62,800 nucleotides of DNA from Myxococcaceae bacterium (GTDB lineage: Bacteria; Myxococcota; Myxococcia; Myxococcales; Myxococcaceae). Below are positions 1 to 8,163 of this stretch, piece after piece. Position numbers and translations under genes: made by a program. Below the pieces are notes generated by a model. It was not told the origin of the DNA. It ran no database searches and saw only the letters and a list, made by a program, of their open reading frames with translations. The DNA lies in the NCBI GenBank assembly GCA_017881265.1, contig JADGRA010000055.1, forward strand, positions 1 to 62,800. The letters are read 5' to 3'. The stretch's first letter is position 1. Each line of letters begins with the position of its first letter.

Positions 1-2
1 AA

Positions 3-302
3 TCCTCAATTGCGGGTGCCCAAAAGATGGGCTGGGCCCTGGTACAGAACATCCGGCGCGACCCCTTCGAGCAGGCCGTGGGCGCGGAGCAGAAGACCGT
101 GATGGGGTACGGTGGCACGTTGGCCGCGCCCAGCACCGCCTACATCTACAACTGGAACATGCTGCCGCTCGGCCAGCAATTGTGGCTGCGCGAGCTCGAG
201 TCCTTCGTTGAGTTCCCGCCGCTGCAGGCGCCGGAAACCTATAACCTCGATCAGGTTTTGGCACAGGTCAGGGCCATGAACTCCAAGCATCCGAGCGAGT
301 GA
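3..302 (+). CDS. arylsulfatase-like protein, C-terminal fragment
   Basis: The reading frame is open from the window edge to TGA at 300-302, so the gene begins outside the window; the ATG at 27 is internal. The visible 99 or so residues resemble the C-terminal tail of large bacterial arylsulfatases. A stretch reading 'NIRRDPFEQA' near the start is followed by a hydrophobic tyrosine/tryptophan-rich segment, then 'FVEFPPLQAP' and 'YNLDQVLAQV', as in the usual ending of that family. The catalytic Cys/Ser-formylglycine region would lie upstream and is not visible, so activity cannot be judged. It could be host DNA flanking the mobile element or cargo of the element. The family call is by recognition of the tail only. 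Confidence 0.6.
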   Translation, partial: SSIAGAQKMGWALVQNIRRDPFEQAVGAEQKTVMGYGGTLAAPSTAYIYNWNMLPLGQQLWLRELESFVEFPPLQAPETYNLDQVLAQVRAMNSKHPSE

Positions 303-470
303 TCCGCGAGACGCGCGCGTTTTGATGCATGGATGACGAAGTCATGATCCCGGTTGGAGGGCCGCTCTCCCCAGAGTTCTCGGGGCCTGAGTGGCCCTCT
401 AGCCGCAATGCTGGTCACTTAGCAGCCGGGCGCCGGGCCGACTTCTTCGCGTAGGTCGACATCTTCAGCT

Positions 471-2378
471 TCACGACGCGTGGGTATGCACGTTCGGACC
501 GTCGCTCGGGTAGCAGCAAGTGCCCGAGCTGATCGTGCGCGAACTCTCCTGCGAGGAATTGGAACTTGCTGTCCCTCTCCAACCCCTATCAAGGCGTAGC
601 CCTGGCGCTGTCGACTGGTCGATACGACGCAATGAATTCGTGGACGGCACCGGCAGCTGCCCTAGGCTTCCATAGGCGATGGGTACCGCCGTCATTCCGC
701 TGCGGCGCGACGCGAACAGGTAGCCCTGCCCGCGCGAAGCCAGCGACTTGAGCCGGTTGGGGTGTAGTCGGTACGCCTCGACGGCCCGCGTCGACAGCAT
801 TCCAGTTGGCAGGACGGTAGAGAGAATGCTTCGCTCCTGCTGAAGGGTGTTTTCAAGACGCGGCATTGTGCCGAGACTGCGTGCCATGCGCTCGCACAGC
901 TCCGGGTTGTCCTGGGCCAGGATGTCCTTCGTCCGCGTGTTGTCCCAGACCGCCTGGGCGAACTGCTTCGAGACAATCTCCAGGTCCGCCATCGACTGGT
1001 GGGACAGCGTGAATTGAATGTGCGCGTCGCGTAGCTTGTTGAGCGAGTCGACTATGGACATGTCCGCGAACGTCCCGAATTCATCCACGCAAACCGAAAA
1101 TGGCCGTTGGTTGCGCGTTTCCCGGAAAACTTGCCGCAGCGACGCCTCCTGCTGGAGGTCCATCAACATGCATTTCCCCAACGCCGGCGCCTGCAGCTTG
1201 AAGAGATTGGACGGGAGCTGGACGTAGACGAGGCGATTTCTTTCCAGGACGTCGTCGAAGCAGATTTCCGGTGCGTACGCATTGACGAGGGGCGACTGAA
1301 ACCTGTCCACCGCGCCGAGGAGACCCGAAAGGCACTGAGCTGCGTCCCGCCCCAGCGAGAGTGACTGGGCGCGTAACTCCTCGACCGCTTCGCGGTCTTC
1401 AGACAGCAGAAGACATCGCTTGAATGTCGTTCCCCACTCCGAGTCGAGTGCGGACACCCCACGCAGGCAGACGGCCACGTCGCGCAGGTTGAAGGGAAGA
1501 CCATACCCCGCCGAACTCACCCAGCTGTGCAGCACCCGGCAGATGCGGCTGAAGGCCAGGTAGGCCTGGGTGTTGTAGTAGGCGTTGTCCCCGAGGTTGA
1601 AGACGGAGAAGACGCGCTCGGCCATGGCCATGACGTCCCCGCCCGGGTCGCCCGGCGTCCGCGGCTTCACGTAAACCAAGTTGTAGGCGTGCGAGAACAG
1701 CTGAGGCCGGTTCCACGCTGGCAATGCGAAGAGACGTAAGTCGTCTGGGCGCCCGGCAATGTGGGCGATGCTTCTCATTGTCTTGGCGTTCTCGTCGGAC
1801 CCCTTGGCGTCAATGACGAGAACGCCCTTCCCGTCCAGCGCGTCCTGCAACACTTCGGGCCAGAGAATGCTTGTCGTCTTGCCCGAACCCGTCTTCCCGA
1901 GGACATGACGGTGCATGCTCCTCTCTTCTTGGGAGAGGTACACGGGACGCCAGGACAGGCCCCAGGGCGGAAGGAGTCGCCGCCCGGGCGTCAGCCCGAC
2001 GAAGGTGCGGCCGCCGCGGTTCACCATGTACTTCATGGCCAGGAAGGAACGTGTCGGGAAGCGGCGCCCTTCAAGCTCATCCGCCATGCCGGTTGTCTTC
2101 GCGGTGAAGCGCTTGTTCCGGAAGACGACCCAGCCCCGGTACACAAGAAAAAGCATCAGCAGGCCACCGGCCAGCGCCGACAGCGCGGCCTCGGGGTACC
2201 GCATTGCCAGCCGGTCAAACATGGCCAGCGTTTCAATGTAGCGCCCGACTGGTTGGCCTCGGAAAGGGCCTCGCGCCACGCCGAGCTGGTAGCCCATGGT
2301 GACGTGGTTGAAGAAGAGGAAGACGGCGACTAAAAGCAGTAGACGGGGGACGAAGGCAGAGGACCGGGTGGTTTGCAT
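471..2378 (-). CDS. VirD4/TraG-like type IV coupling ATPase
   Basis: A 635-residue membrane-anchored ATPase. Two hydrophobic segments (about residues 12-28 and 64-82) anchor the N-terminus in the inner membrane. Walker A 'GKTGSGKTT' is at 161-169 and Walker B 'VCVDEFG' at 429-435, followed by a TraG/TraM-recognition type C-terminal half. Such proteins recruit the relaxase-DNA complex to a conjugation channel. The open frame extends 42 codons further upstream, but that part is basic and low-complexity. The ATG at 2378 gives a clean cytoplasmic N-tail before the first membrane span, so I chose it; its ribosome site is weak. No relaxase or mating-pair gene is visible nearby, so it may be a remnant or act in trans. 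It could also be a TraG-like ATPase of a non-conjugative element. Confidence 0.85.
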   Translation of the reverse strand: MQTTRSSAFVPRLLLLVAVFLFFNHVTMGYQLGVARGPFRGQPVGRYIETLAMFDRLAMRYPEAALSALAGGLLMLFLVYRGWVVFRNKRFTAKTTGMADELEGRRFPTRSFLAMKYMVNRGGRTFVGLTPGRRLLPPWGLSWRPVYLSQEERSMHRHVLGKTGSGKTTSILWPEVLQDALDGKGVLVIDAKGSDENAKTMRSIAHIAGRPDDLRLFALPAWNRPQLFSHAYNLVYVKPRTPGDPGGDVMAMAERVFSVFNLGDNAYYNTQAYLAFSRICRVLHSWVSSAGYGLPFNLRDVAVCLRGVSALDSEWGTTFKRCLLLSEDREAVEELRAQSLSLGRDAAQCLSGLLGAVDRFQSPLVNAYAPEICFDDVLERNRLVYVQLPSNLFKLQAPALGKCMLMDLQQEASLRQVFRETRNQRPFSVCVDEFGTFADMSIVDSLNKLRDAHIQFTLSHQSMADLEIVSKQFAQAVWDNTRTKDILAQDNPELCERMARSLGTMPRLENTLQQERSILSTVLPTGMLSTRAVEAYRLHPNRLKSLASRGQGYLFASRRSGMTAVPIAYGSLGQLPVPSTNSLRRIDQSTAPGLRLDRGWRGTASSNSSQESSRTISSGTCCYPSDGPNVHTHAS

Positions 2379-2547
2379 GGCGGGGCAGTAGTGCAAGCGC
2401 CGTGACGGCGGTGCAGCCCACCGCGCCAACCTTCCGACGTCCCTTCTCCCAGGCTGCCACGGGCCCCCACGGGCCACGCGAAGTGGCCAGGCCTTCAGCA
2501 CCAAGCCGCCGCCTGTCAGCTTTGACTGGCATTCCTGACAGGCATTG

Positions 2548-2574
2548 TTGACGCCACGGGGAGAGGCCTACAGT
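2548..2574 (+). promoter_or_regulatory. sigma-70 type promoter for the FHA activator
   Basis: TTGACG (2548-2553) and TACAGT (2569-2574) are separated by 15 bases, slightly short. The predicted transcript start lies a few bases before the ATG at 2608, which suits a leader of about 27 bases for the upstream reading frame. The site lies in the 229-base gap between the divergent coupling-ATPase gene and the activator. I saw no sigma-54 -24/-12 element with correct spacing in the gap. Confidence 0.4.
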
Positions 2575-2607
2575 TCCCGAAGAACCGACGCTCAACAGGC
2601 GGCTGGT

Positions 2608-2715
2608 ATGCCCACAGTGGAAGGCCAGGAGACTCTCCCCCCGGACGCCGTCCCGACGGCTGGCCCTGGAGATGACTCCATCGGGAGGTCACTGCGCGTG
2701 CCCTCGGAGAAATAG
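2608..2715 (+). other. amber-terminated 5' segment of the FHA activator gene
   Basis: ATG at 2608 opens 35 codons in the same frame as the downstream FHA activator and ends at TAG 2713-2715. After the TAG the frame continues without any other stop through 'ALRILRQGRPP' straight into the FHA domain. That stretch looks like the first beta strand of the domain. The arrangement (promoter at 2548, ATG at 2608 with AGGCGG upstream) suggests this was the original start. The amber codon is then a nonsense mutation in a linker ahead of the domain, or less likely a read-through signal. A sequencing error is also possible. Confidence 0.55.
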
Positions 2716-2772
2716 CTCCAGAAGGGCCCCTGCCCCAAGGCCCTCCGCATTCTTCGTCAGGGCCGGCCCCCG

Positions 2773-4116
2773 GTGGCCATCCCGCTCGACACCCGCCGCG
2801 TGTACACCCTCGGCCGCGCCGAGAAGGCGGACGTGTGGTTCGAGGACGAGGCAGTGTCCAGACAGCACGCCCTCCTCTTCTACGTGTCGGAGGTTTCCGC
2901 CTGGGCCATTCGCGACAATGGAAGCGCCAACGGCACCTTCCTTCAGGCGGGCGTTGGGGCGCCGCGGAGGCTTCCGCACGGCGGTCCAAGAGGCTTGGCC
3001 GCGGGCCTGACGCTACAGCTTGGGGCGACAGACAACCGTCTCGAGTTTCTTGCCGAGGTTCCGGAGGCGCCAGCGGGGCCCCCCAGGGTGAGCGAGTGGA
3101 AGTCTCCAGCCGCGAGGGCGCTGGAGGTGGCCATCCACCGGGCGAGCCGTGTGGACAGGCCTGCCTTCCTCCTCGGCATCTCCGGCACGGGGAAGATGTA
3201 CGCGGCCCACCTCCTTCACGAACTCAGTGGGGCCAGGGGGCGCTTCGTCTACGTCAACTCCGGCGGGCTCCCGGCCGACCGCACGCATCTCCACAGCCAG
3301 CTGCTCGGCCACTTGAAAGGAGCTTTCACTGGCGCCACCGACAAGCGGGTTGGACTCCTGTTCGACGCCGACGGTGGGACGCTCTTCCTCGACGAGGTGG
3401 AGTCCCTGGTGCCCGAGGCCCAGGTCTTCCTTCTCGACCTTCTGGAGGGAAGGGAGGACCTGGTGCCACTCGGCGCCTCGACGTCCAAGGCGCTGCCGCG
3501 CCCGGCGTTCCGCCTCATTTCCGCGTCCAAGCAGCCGTTGCAGCTGTCCCCACTTCGGCAGGACTTCGCCCAGCGGTTGGCCCGGGGCGAATTTATTCAC
3601 CTCCCCTCCCTGCGTGAACGCCGCGAAGACATTCCCCTGATGGTCGCGACTTTCCTCTCAGCGCTGGCGAAGGGACCTCGACAGCTTGAAGCGGAGGTGT
3701 CCGACAAGGCCCTCGCCTTCCTTGCGGACCAGCCGTGGCCCGGCGAGGTCCGGGAGCTGGAAGCCACCGTCGAAACGGTGGCCGAGCGCGCCCGGGCCGA
3801 GCGAGAGGCCGACGGCCGACACCATGGACGCCTCGTCCTCGGGGTCAGGGAGTTTCAGGAGTACCTCGACTCCCGCGCGGCGGCCTTCGGCCGTCCGGCG
3901 CCTGCGGTCAGGCCACCAGAAGGAGGAGGCCTGGTCAGCGCTGCCGAAACGCTGGCCCCGAGGAAGCGACCCGGCGACTTGACGCGGGAGGACGTCGAGG
4001 GGGCGTTGGTGTCAGCCAAGGGCAACAAGACGCGCGCCGCCCAGGCCCTTGGCGTTGCGCTCAACACCCTGAAACGCAAACTTGTGGAAATGGGCTTGGC
4101 GCGCGACTCACGCTGA
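2773..4116 (+). CDS. FHA-domain sigma-54-dependent transcriptional activator
   Basis: From GTG 2773 this encodes 447 residues with three domains. An FHA phosphothreonine-binding domain is at about 1-95, with 'GRAEKADVWF', 'SRQHA' and 'NGSANGTF' motifs. An AAA+ sigma-54 interaction domain is at about 110-350. A Fis-type helix-turn-helix is at about 405-445. Walker A is 'GISGTGK' (135-141), slightly altered from the usual GESGTGK. The sigma-54 contact loop 'GAFTGA' (183-188) and Walker B 'GGTLFLDEVE' are intact. Such activators, common in myxobacteria, respond to Ser/Thr kinase signalling through FHA binding. GTG 2773 is the first usual start after the in-frame TAG at 2713, but it removes the first FHA strand, so the protein may be defective. 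The gene is divergent from the coupling-ATPase gene. Confidence 0.8.
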   Translation: MAIPLDTRRVYTLGRAEKADVWFEDEAVSRQHALLFYVSEVSAWAIRDNGSANGTFLQAGVGAPRRLPHGGPRGLAAGLTLQLGATDNRLEFLAEVPEAPAGPPRVSEWKSPAARALEVAIHRASRVDRPAFLLGISGTGKMYAAHLLHELSGARGRFVYVNSGGLPADRTHLHSQLLGHLKGAFTGATDKRVGLLFDADGGTLFLDEVESLVPEAQVFLLDLLEGREDLVPLGASTSKALPRPAFRLISASKQPLQLSPLRQDFAQRLARGEFIHLPSLRERREDIPLMVATFLSALAKGPRQLEAEVSDKALAFLADQPWPGEVRELEATVETVAERARAEREADGRHHGRLVLGVREFQEYLDSRAAAFGRPAPAVRPPEGGGLVSAAETLAPRKRPGDLTREDVEGALVSAKGNKTRAAQALGVALNTLKRKLVEMGLARDSR

Positions 4117-4132
4117 CGCCCGTAATGGCGTC
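4115..4132. terminator. short stem between convergent genes
   Basis: A perfect 6-base-pair stem GACGCC/GGCGTC with a 6-base loop spans the TGA of the activator gene and faces the stop of the convergent DUF1993 gene. There is no T tract on either strand, so termination is only a suggestion from its position. Confidence 0.25.
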
Positions 4133-4152
4133 GTTGGCTGCTGTCGCCACCG

Positions 4153-4671
4153 CTATGCCGACTGGTCGAAGGTGGGCGGCAGCTGGCCAAGGAAGTCCGC
4201 CTTGCCAATCTCCACACCCCCAGCGCGCAGCAGCGCGTACGCCGTCGTCACGTGGAAGAAGAAGTTCGAGACCATTCGGCTCAGCACCCAATCCTCTGCA
4301 TGCATGGCCTTTCCTGCCGGCTTGGGAAGCCTAATCTCCGTCTTCGCGGTCACCCCGGCGAAGTCACCCGGCTTGAACGTGGCCAGGTAGGCCAGGCATT
4401 TCTGGATGCGCTCCCGCAGCTGCGCCACCGTCTGCTCGGTGTCCTCGTGTACGGGCGCCTCCTTGCCGACGAGGCTGGCCGCCGTCCGCTTGGCGGTGTC
4501 GCAGGCAATCTGTACCTGCTTGCTGAAGGGAAGCATGTCCGGCGCGAGTCGGGCCGTCAGGAAGTTGTCGGGGTTGAACTTCCGGGCCTCGGCGTAGGCG
4601 ACGGCCTTCGCGAGGATGGCGTCCAGTGCGTGAAGCGTCCGCTGGAACTGCTGGATGACGGCGAAGTACAT
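4153..4671 (-). CDS. DUF1993 family (DinB-like) protein
   Basis: A 172-residue soluble protein resembling the DUF1993 family, predicted to form a DinB-like four-helix bundle. Conserved-looking features are the N-terminal 'QFQRTLHALDAILAKA' helix, 'ARLAPDMLPFSKQV' and the C-terminal 'FFFHVTTAYALLRAGGVEIGK'. The family is widespread in bacteria and fungi and has no assigned reaction. I chose ATG 4671 because an AGAGAG ribosome site precedes it and the family starts there; the frame is open 23 codons further upstream. It is convergent with the FHA activator and looks like passenger cargo rather than a transfer function. Confidence 0.75.
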   Translation of the reverse strand: MYFAVIQQFQRTLHALDAILAKAVAYAEARKFNPDNFLTARLAPDMLPFSKQVQIACDTAKRTAASLVGKEAPVHEDTEQTVAQLRERIQKCLAYLATFKPGDFAGVTAKTEIRLPKPAGKAMHAEDWVLSRMVSNFFFHVTTAYALLRAGGVEIGKADFLGQLPPTFDQSA

Positions 4672-4827
4672 GGGTCTCTCTTCTGTGGTTGGGCGTCTGG
4701 AGCGCGGCAGTGTGCCCGCGGCGCTCAGGACGCGCAACACGCCCCGCGCCTCCTCCGTGAACGGCAGCGAGTGCGCCTGCCCACCGTTGGGATGAACTAC
4801 TGCGGCACGCGTCCCCGTTGCTCCGAC

Positions 4828-5975
4828 TTACGCGAGGACCGCACTCTCGAGCCGCTCGAGCAGGGAATACATCCGGTCGTAGACCGACGGGTACTGGGGC
4901 AAATCCACGCGTCCCATGGTTCGGAACGCCGCGCGCGCCGACTTGATGGACGCGACCGACTGGTGCAGGTACTGCCGCACCACGGCCACATCCTCGTGAC
5001 TCAGCCGAGTCCCGGCATGCGGCGCCTCAAGCCGAACCTCTGCTTCCCGCTGATGCCCGAGAACTGGAAGCCCGGCAAGTTGCCGGAGCTCCGTCGCAGC
5101 TTCACCGAAGGTGACGGCCCGCATCGCGGCTGGCTTTCGGGCCGCTGCCTTCCTGCGCCAGGAACCGAGCGCGGCGTTGACGGAGTCTGCGCGGCCACCG
5201 CCCAGCACCAGAAAGAGAACCTCCGGTGCTAGCCCGTCGGGGTACTGGCTTTCATAGTGCGTCCGGCGACCGTCCAGGCCGGACGCGTCGCCGAGGAACT
5301 TCTGGTAGCGGTCGGCCTTCGCAAGCGTCGCCCCGGGCGGGTTGCCCTGCTTTGGCGCAATGGTGTGCGTCCCCATCTCGCACTCGAGGAAGTACCGACG
5401 CTTCTGCCTCGGGACTTCGAGGACCGCGTCGGGCTGGATGACGCGCTGTTGCCGGCGCCCCTCCCGCATCTCCCATTCCCCCCACACCGGGCGCACCCTG
5501 TCCGACGGGACCCACCGGAAGGCCGGGTGCGCTGCTCGCGGACACCGCGCACCGCTCTGCCACAGGGCGACCAGCAATTCGTTGAGCTGCACCAGTGCTC
5601 GAGAAACTGGGCGCCGACGTCGTGCTTCGGCAACTCCGGCAGTGGCGCTGAGCGCGAAAGCGCTGCCTGCATGGCGTACGGCGTCGGCGCCCACACGGCG
5701 AGTCGATTGCCGTCATAGTCCCGGAAAAAGCGCTGCCGGACGAACGCTGGCTGACCCTCTTCCCGGGAAAGCCGTAGCAGACGCCGGTACGCCAGCGAAG
5801 GATGCTTCCCAGCAAATGCCAGCTGGTAAACCTGGGCCGCTGTCAGGTACCTCGCCAATACCAGGAGCCCCAGCACGTCCCTGTCTCTATCCGTCAGCTT
5901 CACACCTGCTCTGCGCCTCGCCGTGACCGCGCTCCCGCTCGTCCACCCTCGCCCGCTCTCAATCTCCTCACTCAT
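4828..5975 (-). pseudogene. replication-relaxation family protein, frameshifted
   Basis: Two overlapping frames together make one replication-relaxation (Replic_Relax) family protein. The N-terminal frame (from ATG 5975) carries a winged-helix-like region, 'LTDRDRDVLGLLVLARYLT', and runs to 'DVGAQFLEH'. The C-terminal frame resumes at 'ALVQLNELLVAL', contains 'PDAVLE' and 'FLECEMGT' and ends at TAA 4828. The switch lies near 5595-5600. Restoring one GCAC next to the existing GCAC would rejoin the frames, so loss of one copy of a 4-base tandem repeat is a simple explanation. Members occur on plasmids and integrative elements of actinobacteria and others and are linked to replication or transfer. 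As it stands the gene should be inactive. Confidence 0.65.
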
Positions 5976-6413
5976 CCGTCAACACCTCTGCACCGCACTG
6001 ACAGCTCGGTCTCGGCCGCAAGCCCCCCGCCTCTAGAACTCTTGGAACTCATCTCTTCCAACCCCCTCCAGTCCTGAATTCCAGATGCTTTGAAAAGTCC
6101 CTGAACCCCCCCGCCACGCCGCCGAAAAATGGGGGAAAAATAAAGGAGCACGAACCAACCACTCCATCCCGTCTTCTGTCGTTGGGAGGAAGTGGTTGGT
6201 TCGGGCGACTGGCCCGGGCCGCATTGACGCCGTCTTTCGGCGGCGGGGCGGGCGCGGCGAATTCCGGGCACTTCTCGCGGAATGCCTGCCGAACGTGGTG
6301 CCACCTGAAGTGACTGCTGCGGGGCCGAAACCGAGTCGGCAAGCCGTTCGGCAGGCAGCCCGGCGCCAACTTCGGCACCTTGAGCAACGTTGCTCTCAGG
6401 CATGGGGCGATTT
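5976..6413. other. 438-base gap with A-rich block and long inverted repeat
   Basis: No convincing gene is visible; the short open frames here lack family resemblance and start signals. The gap holds an A-rich block (about 6123-6147) beside a long imperfect inverted repeat (6151-6203), described separately. It lies downstream of the parB-like gene and upstream of the replication-relaxation gene, both on the minus strand. It could therefore hold a promoter for the latter, a terminator for parB, or an origin-type site of the element. Confidence 0.5.
6151..6203. repeat. long inverted repeat next to A-rich block (origin, oriT or terminator candidate)
   Basis: A perfect 13-base arm CGAACCAACCACT (6151-6163) pairs with AGTGGTTGGTTCG (6191-6203). 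Pairing continues inward with two mismatches to give a stem of about 20 base pairs around a 13-base loop (6171-6183). On the minus strand the stem is followed after a few bases by a T-rich stretch (complement of 6123-6147), which would suit a terminator for parB. The length and location next to partition and replication-relaxation genes also fit an oriT, replication origin or ParB-loading site. It does not match the usual parS palindrome. Confidence 0.6.
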
Positions 6414-7364
6414 TCATGCCGAGAGCTCGGCGACGAGCGCCTTCAGCAGCTCGAGCAGCGCTGCTCGTTCCTCCGGCATGGACGCCTTCAGTTGTGCGCG
6501 CCGGACGCGTAGCTCGGCTCCGTCATTGAAGAGGGCGCACCTCCGTACGAATGCGTCTTGCCCTCCGTCGTCTCTGTCGGGCGCCGAGCCTGTCATGGCC
6601 GAGCGGCAGAGCGCTTGAACGCGTTTAAAGCTCCAACGTTCGGACAGCGCCCGCTGGATGGCTTTTGCGGTTCGCTCGTCAGCCTTCTTCGGCGCGGTCT
6701 TTGCCACCGTGGCATGGAACCTCGCGAACTCAAGCGCCGCCATGAGCTCGAGGCGGGCTCGCTCATGCTTGGGCTTGCCGGAGGCAAGCAGCTTAACTGT
6801 CCCGTTTTCGTCTACCTGCGAAATGAGGACGCCCTCGTGACATGCGTCCTGGACCACCTTGGGCGCCCGCGCGAGCCGAAGCAGACGTTTTACGCGGTCG
6901 ACCTCCAAGCCGGTGCGTTGAGCGAGAACGTCGGTCGATAGCTCGTTCGCCGCTTGGAAGCTCGAGAGACCCAGAGCAGCGTCCAGGGGTGACAGGTCCT
7001 CGCGCTGAAGGTTCTCGACCAAGGCGAAGAGCGCCATCTCCTCGTCGCTGACGTTGTACTTCTCATGTGCTGGAATGTTTTCGTACCGCTCCCTTAGCTC
7101 CTTGTTCTCGGCGCTAGCGAGAAGACGTCGGTAAGCTTCGAGTCGACGGTGTCCGGCGATGAGCTGGTAACGGCCTCCTGAGATGCGGCGGACGGTAATT
7201 GGTTGAAGCAGCCCGTGGTTACGAATGCTCGCAACGAGCTCCGAGAGGGCGCCTTCGTCCAGGTCTCGACGTGGCTGATGGGGGTTAGGCTCGAGCAGCT
7301 CTAGACGGATGCGCCAGGTCGGAGGTGGTGCATTTGGGTCGGTGACTTCAGGCAGGATGGCCAT
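6414..7364 (-). CDS. ParB/Spo0J-family partition protein (orphan)
   Basis: A 316-residue ParB-family protein. The N-terminal CTP-binding domain (about 20-125) shows 'NPHQPRRDLD', 'GHRRLEA' (71-77) and 'ENLQREDL' (117-124). A central helix-turn-helix DNA-binding region follows at about 130-165, then a less conserved C-terminal part. ParB proteins load on parS sites and slide as CTP-dependent clamps in chromosome or plasmid partition. An AAGGAG ribosome site lies 6 bases before ATG 7364. There is no ParA gene next to it, which is unusual. It lies 128 bases downstream of the DprA-phosphoribosyltransferase operon on the same strand. It may serve element maintenance or regulation rather than host segregation. 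Confidence 0.88.
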   Translation of the reverse strand: MAILPEVTDPNAPPPTWRIRLELLEPNPHQPRRDLDEGALSELVASIRNHGLLQPITVRRISGGRYQLIAGHRRLEAYRRLLASAENKELRERYENIPAHEKYNVSDEEMALFALVENLQREDLSPLDAALGLSSFQAANELSTDVLAQRTGLEVDRVKRLLRLARAPKVVQDACHEGVLISQVDENGTVKLLASGKPKHERARLELMAALEFARFHATVAKTAPKKADERTAKAIQRALSERWSFKRVQALCRSAMTGSAPDRDDGGQDAFVRRCALFNDGAELRVRRAQLKASMPEERAALLELLKALVAELSA

Positions 7365-7492
7365 CGGAGCTCCTTTGGAGGAGTGGCCGCTCGCTGCATG
7401 AAACGTGCAAGGCTACATAGCCAATGCGGGGCGGAACACCCGCCGTATTGAGGTCCGAGCATCCGTTCGTCGGCCCGTCCCACCGGAGTGCT

Positions 7493-8155
7493 CTACTTTT
7501 CGCCTTGGTCTTCGGCTGGTGGCCATTCGTCAGCCGCTGGGACACGGCGGGCCAAAAAGAACCCGACCACATTTTCGAGGCTAGAAAAGCGACGCTGCAG
7601 TCGAGCTTTGGCAGCGACGAATTGTGCACCAGTCACCAGAACATCATCGAATAGCACGACACGCGTCGGCGCAGGCGAGCTCAGCTTCTCGTCAATCTCC
7701 AAGTTGGCGAAGTGCTCTTCCGGCTTCGGTCGCTGTCCGGTGTGCGCCGCTGGTGTGCTCTTTGAGCGCACGAGCAACTCGCGCACATCCAGGCTCGGCT
7801 CGGCCTGCTGCATTCTCAGAAGGACCTGAACCATGCGGTCGTCGTAGAGCGGATCGGTCTTTGATTTTGAAGGTGGCATCGGCACAAACGTAACGCCAAC
7901 CATTTTCTTTAGGTCAATGGCAGCTGCGAATTCTCTCGTTATTTGATCGATGGCATAGATCTTGTGCCGCCACTCCGGCTTGCCCTTCTTGTCGGGCTGC
8001 TTCTTAAAGTTGAGCACCAGGTTGTTGGTGTCGCTGGCAACGTAGCCCTGCCCGGGCGTGTATTCGCGTGTGAAGATGCAGTCAGCGCTCTCACCGAGGT
8101 ACCAATGGTCGCGGCGAATCAGCGCGTCGACCTTTTGGAAGAGGGGCCGATTCAC
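7493..8155 (-). CDS. phosphoribosyltransferase-like protein paired with DprA
   Basis: A 220-residue protein with a type I phosphoribosyltransferase PRPP loop, 'VVLFDDVLVTGAQF', at 166-179. A ComF-like upstream segment 'VPMPPSKSKTDPLYDDR' lies at about 91-107. The N-terminal 60 residues ('LIRRDHWYLGESADC', 'NNLVLNFKK') are unfamiliar. Start is GTG 8155, 8 bases after the dprA-like stop, so the two genes form an operon. The substrate is unknown; nucleobase salvage is possible, but the constant pairing with a DprA-like protein on mobile DNA suggests a conflict role. The DNA is visibly less GC-rich than the chromosome: 7861-7920 has 26 G or C of 60, a sign of separate ancestry. Confidence 0.75.
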   Translation of the reverse strand: MNRPLFQKVDALIRRDHWYLGESADCIFTREYTPGQGYVASDTNNLVLNFKKQPDKKGKPEWRHKIYAIDQITREFAAAIDLKKMVGVTFVPMPPSKSKTDPLYDDRMVQVLLRMQQAEPSLDVRELLVRSKSTPAAHTGQRPKPEEHFANLEIDEKLSSPAPTRVVLFDDVLVTGAQFVAAKARLQRRFSSLENVVGFFLARRVPAADEWPPAEDQGEK

Positions 8156-8163
8156 AAACGACG

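Noticed and set aside
329-454. 41-codon open frame after the arylsulfatase stop
   Set aside because: No ribosome site or family resemblance; length and GC content make chance open frames of this size common here.
2521-2550. Possible sigma-54 -24/-12 promoter before the FHA activator
   Set aside because: The GG and GC elements are spaced two bases too far apart.
6151-6203. A canonical parS site for the orphan ParB
   Set aside because: The repeat does not match the known TGTTTCACGTGAAACA-type palindrome and its arms are much further apart.
5972-6417. Long open frames on the minus strand in the gap before the replication-relaxation gene
   Set aside because: Low-complexity translations without family features, and they cross the long inverted repeat.
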